From the NCBI GenBank assembly GCA_021648745.1, contig JAKISE010000110.1:1-8667 (forward strand): a stretch of DNA of 8,667 bases, written 5' to 3'. Numbering within the stretch: the stretch's first letter is position 1; the number at the start of each line of letters is the position of its first letter. A program made the position numbers and the translations under genes. Below are positions 6,313-8,667 of this stretch, one piece after another. The notes beneath the pieces were generated by a model, which saw nothing but the letters and a program-made list of their open reading frames with translations, searched no databases and was not told where the DNA came from. This DNA comes from Cyclobacteriaceae bacterium (GTDB taxonomy: Bacteria; Bacteroidota; Bacteroidia; Cytophagales; Cyclobacteriaceae).

Positions 6313-8091
6313 CTATTGAAGCAAAGCAGCAAATCCTGCATTGGCAACATAGTTTTGAAATTCTAAATCCTTAATAGCTTGTCCTTTTAACTCAGCATTT
6401 AAGCTAATGGCTTGCTTTAAGTTTTCAATCACTTTATCAGCATTATCTTTTCTAGCTTCAGTTACAGCCATCGCATAAAATGCATCGGCATTTTCACTGT
6501 TAGCGCTAACGGCATCGCCAAATGAACTTAAAGCGTTATCATAATCTTTATTTAAAAGATTAGCTAATCCTAAGTTGTATGCATTGTCAGACGAAGAAGC
6601 AGCACTTGATAATGAAGAAACAGCTCCACTATAATCAGCAGTTCTAATCTCTAAGTATCCTTTAACGCCATTCATTCCTTGAGTTGTTTCGCTATCGGCA
6701 GATAGAGATGCAGCTTTAGCTAAGGCATCCTGTGCTTTTGCAAAGTTTCTTTGATATGCATAAACAGAAGCTCCGGTTACATAAGCAGGAGCACTTTCTT
6801 GTTTGCCATTGGCAAGGTCAACTTGTGTTTCTGCTAATCCTGCATATTCAGCAGCTTTAGAAGCATCTTCGTTAGCCATTGCTACATAGGTAGCCGCTAA
6901 GTTAGCATGTGCATTCCACGAGTCTGCTTTCGTAATAGCTGCTTTGTAAATTCCTTCTTTCTCTGAAAGGTCAGGAGTAAGGCTAGCTGCATACATTAAT
7001 TCTTCTATAGATAAAGTATCAGCAGAAGCAGATCCATCAACAATACCTTTGGCTAATACTGAAATTTCAGCATCAGTTTTCTTGTCTTTTACATTCAATA
7101 TTTCTGTTTTAGCAGAACGTAATCCAGGATAAACATCTTTAAATACTTTTTTGTATCCATCAATTTTACGAAGTGCTTTCTCTTTATCTTCAAATGCACC
7201 AGGGCCATTAACAATGTTTAACATTTCTGATTTAGTATCGTCTGATACGCCTTCGTAAGAAGCTAATGCTGCTTTTAAGGCATTCCAATCATCAACAATT
7301 GGCTTAATAATAAATTTGATAGAATCAGCCATTCCTTCATAATCGTATTTATCCATTTGCTTTCTGTAATATTTTTCAATTACAGAAGCTCTATCGCTAG
7401 ATAATTTAGAGTTAATTCGCTCAGTACCTTCAGGAGAGTGAGTACCTGTAACCGTTACTGTACGAGTTACATTTTTTTTAGCGATAAATGCTTCAAACTC
7501 TTTACCTCTTTTACTTCTTCTTTCAGAGTATTTAAGGTTAGATCGCCCTTGGTCGAAAAAGAAATCGATATTAGTAGGTAATAATTCTTCTTGGTTATTA
7601 TAGCCATGGCCTGCATAAGCTGCAAAATACACAGGCTTAACCAATGCTGAAGTAGTAATAACGCCAGGAGCTAAGGTCATTGGCTCCGCAGCAACTTCTT
7701 TGTCTTTTCTAGGGTCTCTTGCAACACCTTTTACAACAACACTACCACTTTTCATGGCATCGGTATAAGCAAAAGAGAAGTCTTCAGAAGCAGTTGGTTG
7801 AGTTTCATTACTTTCAGGATAATCAGTTGCTTTAAAAACAATTGACTCCAACGCTAATTCTTGATCACCATATTGGTAAACCACATTAAGAATATACTCT
7901 TTTTCTTTAACAAGCATTTTTACTGGAAGGGTGGCCGACATATTAAATTTTACAGAGTCGCCATGTAATTCCAGTGGGTTAGGGTTTACGTTTATTTGTT
8001 GATCCGATGCCAATTTGGCCATTTTGGTAATTGAACATCCACTCAAGGTTAAAACTGCCAACAGGATAACCGCATTTAGTACTTTTTTCAT
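6313..8091 (-). CDS. OmpA-family lipoprotein with C-terminal TPR repeats
   Basis: The 592-residue protein starts with a lipoprotein signal ending LTLSGC, with the lipidated Cys at 19. Residues 30-145 look like a beta-rich periplasmic region. An OmpA-C-like domain lies at about 172-245: NIDFFFDQGRSNL, then VTVTGTHSPEGTERINSKLS and the conserved SSDRA (Arg 234). The Asp that binds diaminopimelate in typical OmpA domains (GHTD) is replaced by Ser 219; a GxxSPEG form like this is, from memory, common in Bacteroidota OmpA relatives. A helical linker (250-355) leads to TPR-type helices (about 360-592), ending with LEFQNYV and FAALL. Likely role: outer-membrane to cell-wall linkage or envelope scaffolding, with TPRs for protein contacts. 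It forms its own unit: a terminator follows and the upstream gene is divergent. The start has only an AT-rich leader, no Shine-Dalgarno; the ATG is fixed by the signal peptide. Confidence 0.9.
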   Translation of the reverse strand: MKKVLNAVILLAVLTLSGCSITKMAKLASDQQINVNPNPLELHGDSVKFNMSATLPVKMLVKEKEYILNVVYQYGDQELALESIVFKATDYPESNETQPTASEDFSFAYTDAMKSGSVVVKGVARDPRKDKEVAAEPMTLAPGVITTSALVKPVYFAAYAGHGYNNQEELLPTNIDFFFDQGRSNLKYSERRSKRGKEFEAFIAKKNVTRTVTVTGTHSPEGTERINSKLSSDRASVIEKYYRKQMDKYDYEGMADSIKFIIKPIVDDWNALKAALASYEGVSDDTKSEMLNIVNGPGAFEDKEKALRKIDGYKKVFKDVYPGLRSAKTEILNVKDKKTDAEISVLAKGIVDGSASADTLSIEELMYAASLTPDLSEKEGIYKAAITKADSWNAHANLAATYVAMANEDASKAAEYAGLAETQVDLANGKQESAPAYVTGASVYAYQRNFAKAQDALAKAASLSADSETTQGMNGVKGYLEIRTADYSGAVSSLSSAASSSDNAYNLGLANLLNKDYDNALSSFGDAVSANSENADAFYAMAVTEARKDNADKVIENLKQAISLNAELKGQAIKDLEFQNYVANAGFAALLQ

Positions 8092-8173
8092 TTTATAATT
8101 TTTTGTTTTTTAATTAGGTGCTTTCAAAATGAAATACAATGATATAAAAAAAATAACGTTAATCGACTATACA

Positions 8174-8207
8174 TTGAGGGTTTGTGTACTAAATTTGTGT
8201 TAAACAC
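8174..8207 (+). promoter_or_regulatory. Promoter/operator candidate for the PspC-domain gene
   Basis: TAAATTTG (8190-8197) matches the Bacteroidota -7 box TAnnTTTG and places a start about 15-20 nt before the ATG at 8219. A TTG at 8174-8176 is the nearest -33 candidate, but its 13-nt spacing is short. TTTGTGT occurs twice (8181-8187 and 8194-8200), and GTGTT-A-AACAC (8197-8207) is an inverted repeat at the expected start site. Confidence 0.35.
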
Positions 8208-8218
8208 TATTATTTTAG

Positions 8219-8434
8219 ATGAAAAAAATACAAGGATTTGTTGAACACCAGGTATTTGGTGTTTGTACGCGTATAGGAGAGAAGCTTGGAATTGCTACTT
8301 CGAGTATCCGATTGTCCTTTATTTATGCTTCTTTTTTAACTTTTGGTTCTCCCATCATTGTATATATTACGCTGGCATTTATTATAAACATTCGTAAGCA
8401 TTTGCGTAGGTTTAATTCTGCATGGTATTATTAG
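8219..8434 (+). CDS. Short PspC-domain membrane protein
   Basis: The 71-residue product has the layout of a single PspC domain. An N-terminal amphipathic part contains FGVCTRIGEKLGIATSSIRL (13-32), matching the GVCxGlaexlgi...vRl core. One hydrophobic membrane segment follows (about 33-56), then a basic tail (RKHLRR). PspC proteins sit in the inner membrane; in proteobacteria they sense envelope stress with PspA/PspB, but no psp partners are visible here, so the role in this organism is open. It is the only confident plus-strand gene in the window, divergent from the OmpA-TPR gene (127 nt between starts) and converging on the glycosyltransferase gene with 9 nt between the stops. No Shine-Dalgarno is visible; the ATG agrees with the family start MKKI. 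Confidence 0.85.
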   Translation: MKKIQGFVEHQVFGVCTRIGEKLGIATSSIRLSFIYASFLTFGSPIIVYITLAFIINIRKHLRRFNSAWYY

Positions 8435-8443
8435 CTCTGCAGG

Positions 8444-8667
8444 TTATTTCAATTGATTGTATTTCTTATTTCCTTTTATAAAGTATTGCCACACTATCGA
8501 ATAACCTTCTGTAAAATCGTATGGAGGGAGAATGTCGTTTCTTTTTGCTAAAAATTGTTTGCTTGTTTTATACACTTCTTTATGTGCTTTTAAAATAGCC
8601 CTTGCTTGTTTGCCCTTACCCTGTAAAAGAAAATAGAAAGCACTTAGCCAATCGAGTAATATGCGCG
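8444..8667 (-). CDS. Family-2 glycosyltransferase, C-terminal 73 residues (runs off right edge)
   Basis: On the minus strand an open frame enters from the right edge and stops at TAA (8446-8444). The 73 residues start RILLDWLSAFYFLLQGKGKQ, continue with ARAILKAHKEVYK and KQFLAKRNDILPPYDF, and end with YSIVWQYFIKGNKKYNQL. From family knowledge this is the tail of Bacteroidota GT2 glycosyltransferases: a pattern like LLDGLAALxFLLxGE, AIxKAHxxFY, LxxKR and SIVWQYF. The catalytic GT-A domain, with its DxD motif, would lie beyond the window. Such enzymes add sugars to cell-envelope glycans. There is no obvious terminator in the 9 nt between this stop and the PspC stop. The functional identity is a recall of C-terminal pattern only, since no catalytic residues are visible. 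Confidence 0.7.
   Translation of the reverse strand, partial: RILLDWLSAFYFLLQGKGKQARAILKAHKEVYKTSKQFLAKRNDILPPYDFTEGYSIVWQYFIKGNKKYNQLK

Noticed and set aside
8092..8160. Possible minus-strand promoter for the OmpA-TPR gene (TCATTTTG at 8132-8125, TATCATTG at 8144-8137)
   Set aside because: Each differs from TAnnTTTG by one base and neither has a convincing TTG box at the right distance.
1..8667. tRNA or rRNA genes, insertion sequences, integrase or att sites
   Set aside because: No cloverleaf, rRNA-like segment, transposase frame or terminal repeats were recognised by eye.

Overview
The window looks like a chromosomal segment of a Bacteroidota bacterium, probably of the Cytophagales/Flammeovirga-like or Flavobacteria-like groups. 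The evidence is AT-rich DNA, start regions mostly without a Shine-Dalgarno sequence, promoter candidates of the TTG-N17to20-TAnnTTTG type, and protein families typical of the phylum: RHS-like giant secreted proteins, LRR plus G8-like surface proteins, OmpA-TPR lipoproteins and short PspC proteins. The assignment rests on sequence style and family recall; no search was run.

Layout, right to left, since most genes are on the minus strand. At 8444-8667 is the C-terminal end of a minus-strand family-2 glycosyltransferase. It converges, 9 bases apart, on a short plus-strand PspC-domain membrane protein (8219-8434). Divergent from that is a 592-residue OmpA-TPR lipoprotein (8091 to 6313), closed by a strong bidirectional hairpin terminator (6256-6296). 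A 0.6 kb non-coding stretch follows; it holds a well-formed promoter candidate (6056 to 6026), whose transcript would have a leader of about 315 nt with inverted repeats.

The rest is one tightly packed minus-strand cluster. First comes an exported protein with a SPRY/lectin-like domain, about 12 plant-type LRRs, an Ig-like region and a G8-like end; its reading frame is split by a +1 frameshift near 5050 (5705-5037 and 5146-3512). Next is a membrane-anchored OmpH/Skp-like protein (3510-2971), then a lipoprotein of unknown function (2970-2308), then the first 760 residues of a very large exported RHS-like protein that runs off the left edge (2280 to <1). Junctions are 1, 0 and 27 nt, and a Shine-Dalgarno sequence, rare in this phylum, sits at one junction. 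All four products carry export or membrane signals, so the natural reading is a cell-envelope module: a giant RHS-like cargo made together with its own Skp-like chaperone, an outer-membrane lipoprotein and a surface repeat protein. That functional link is inference from gene order. The C-terminal part of the RHS-like protein, where any toxin or repeats would lie, is outside the window.
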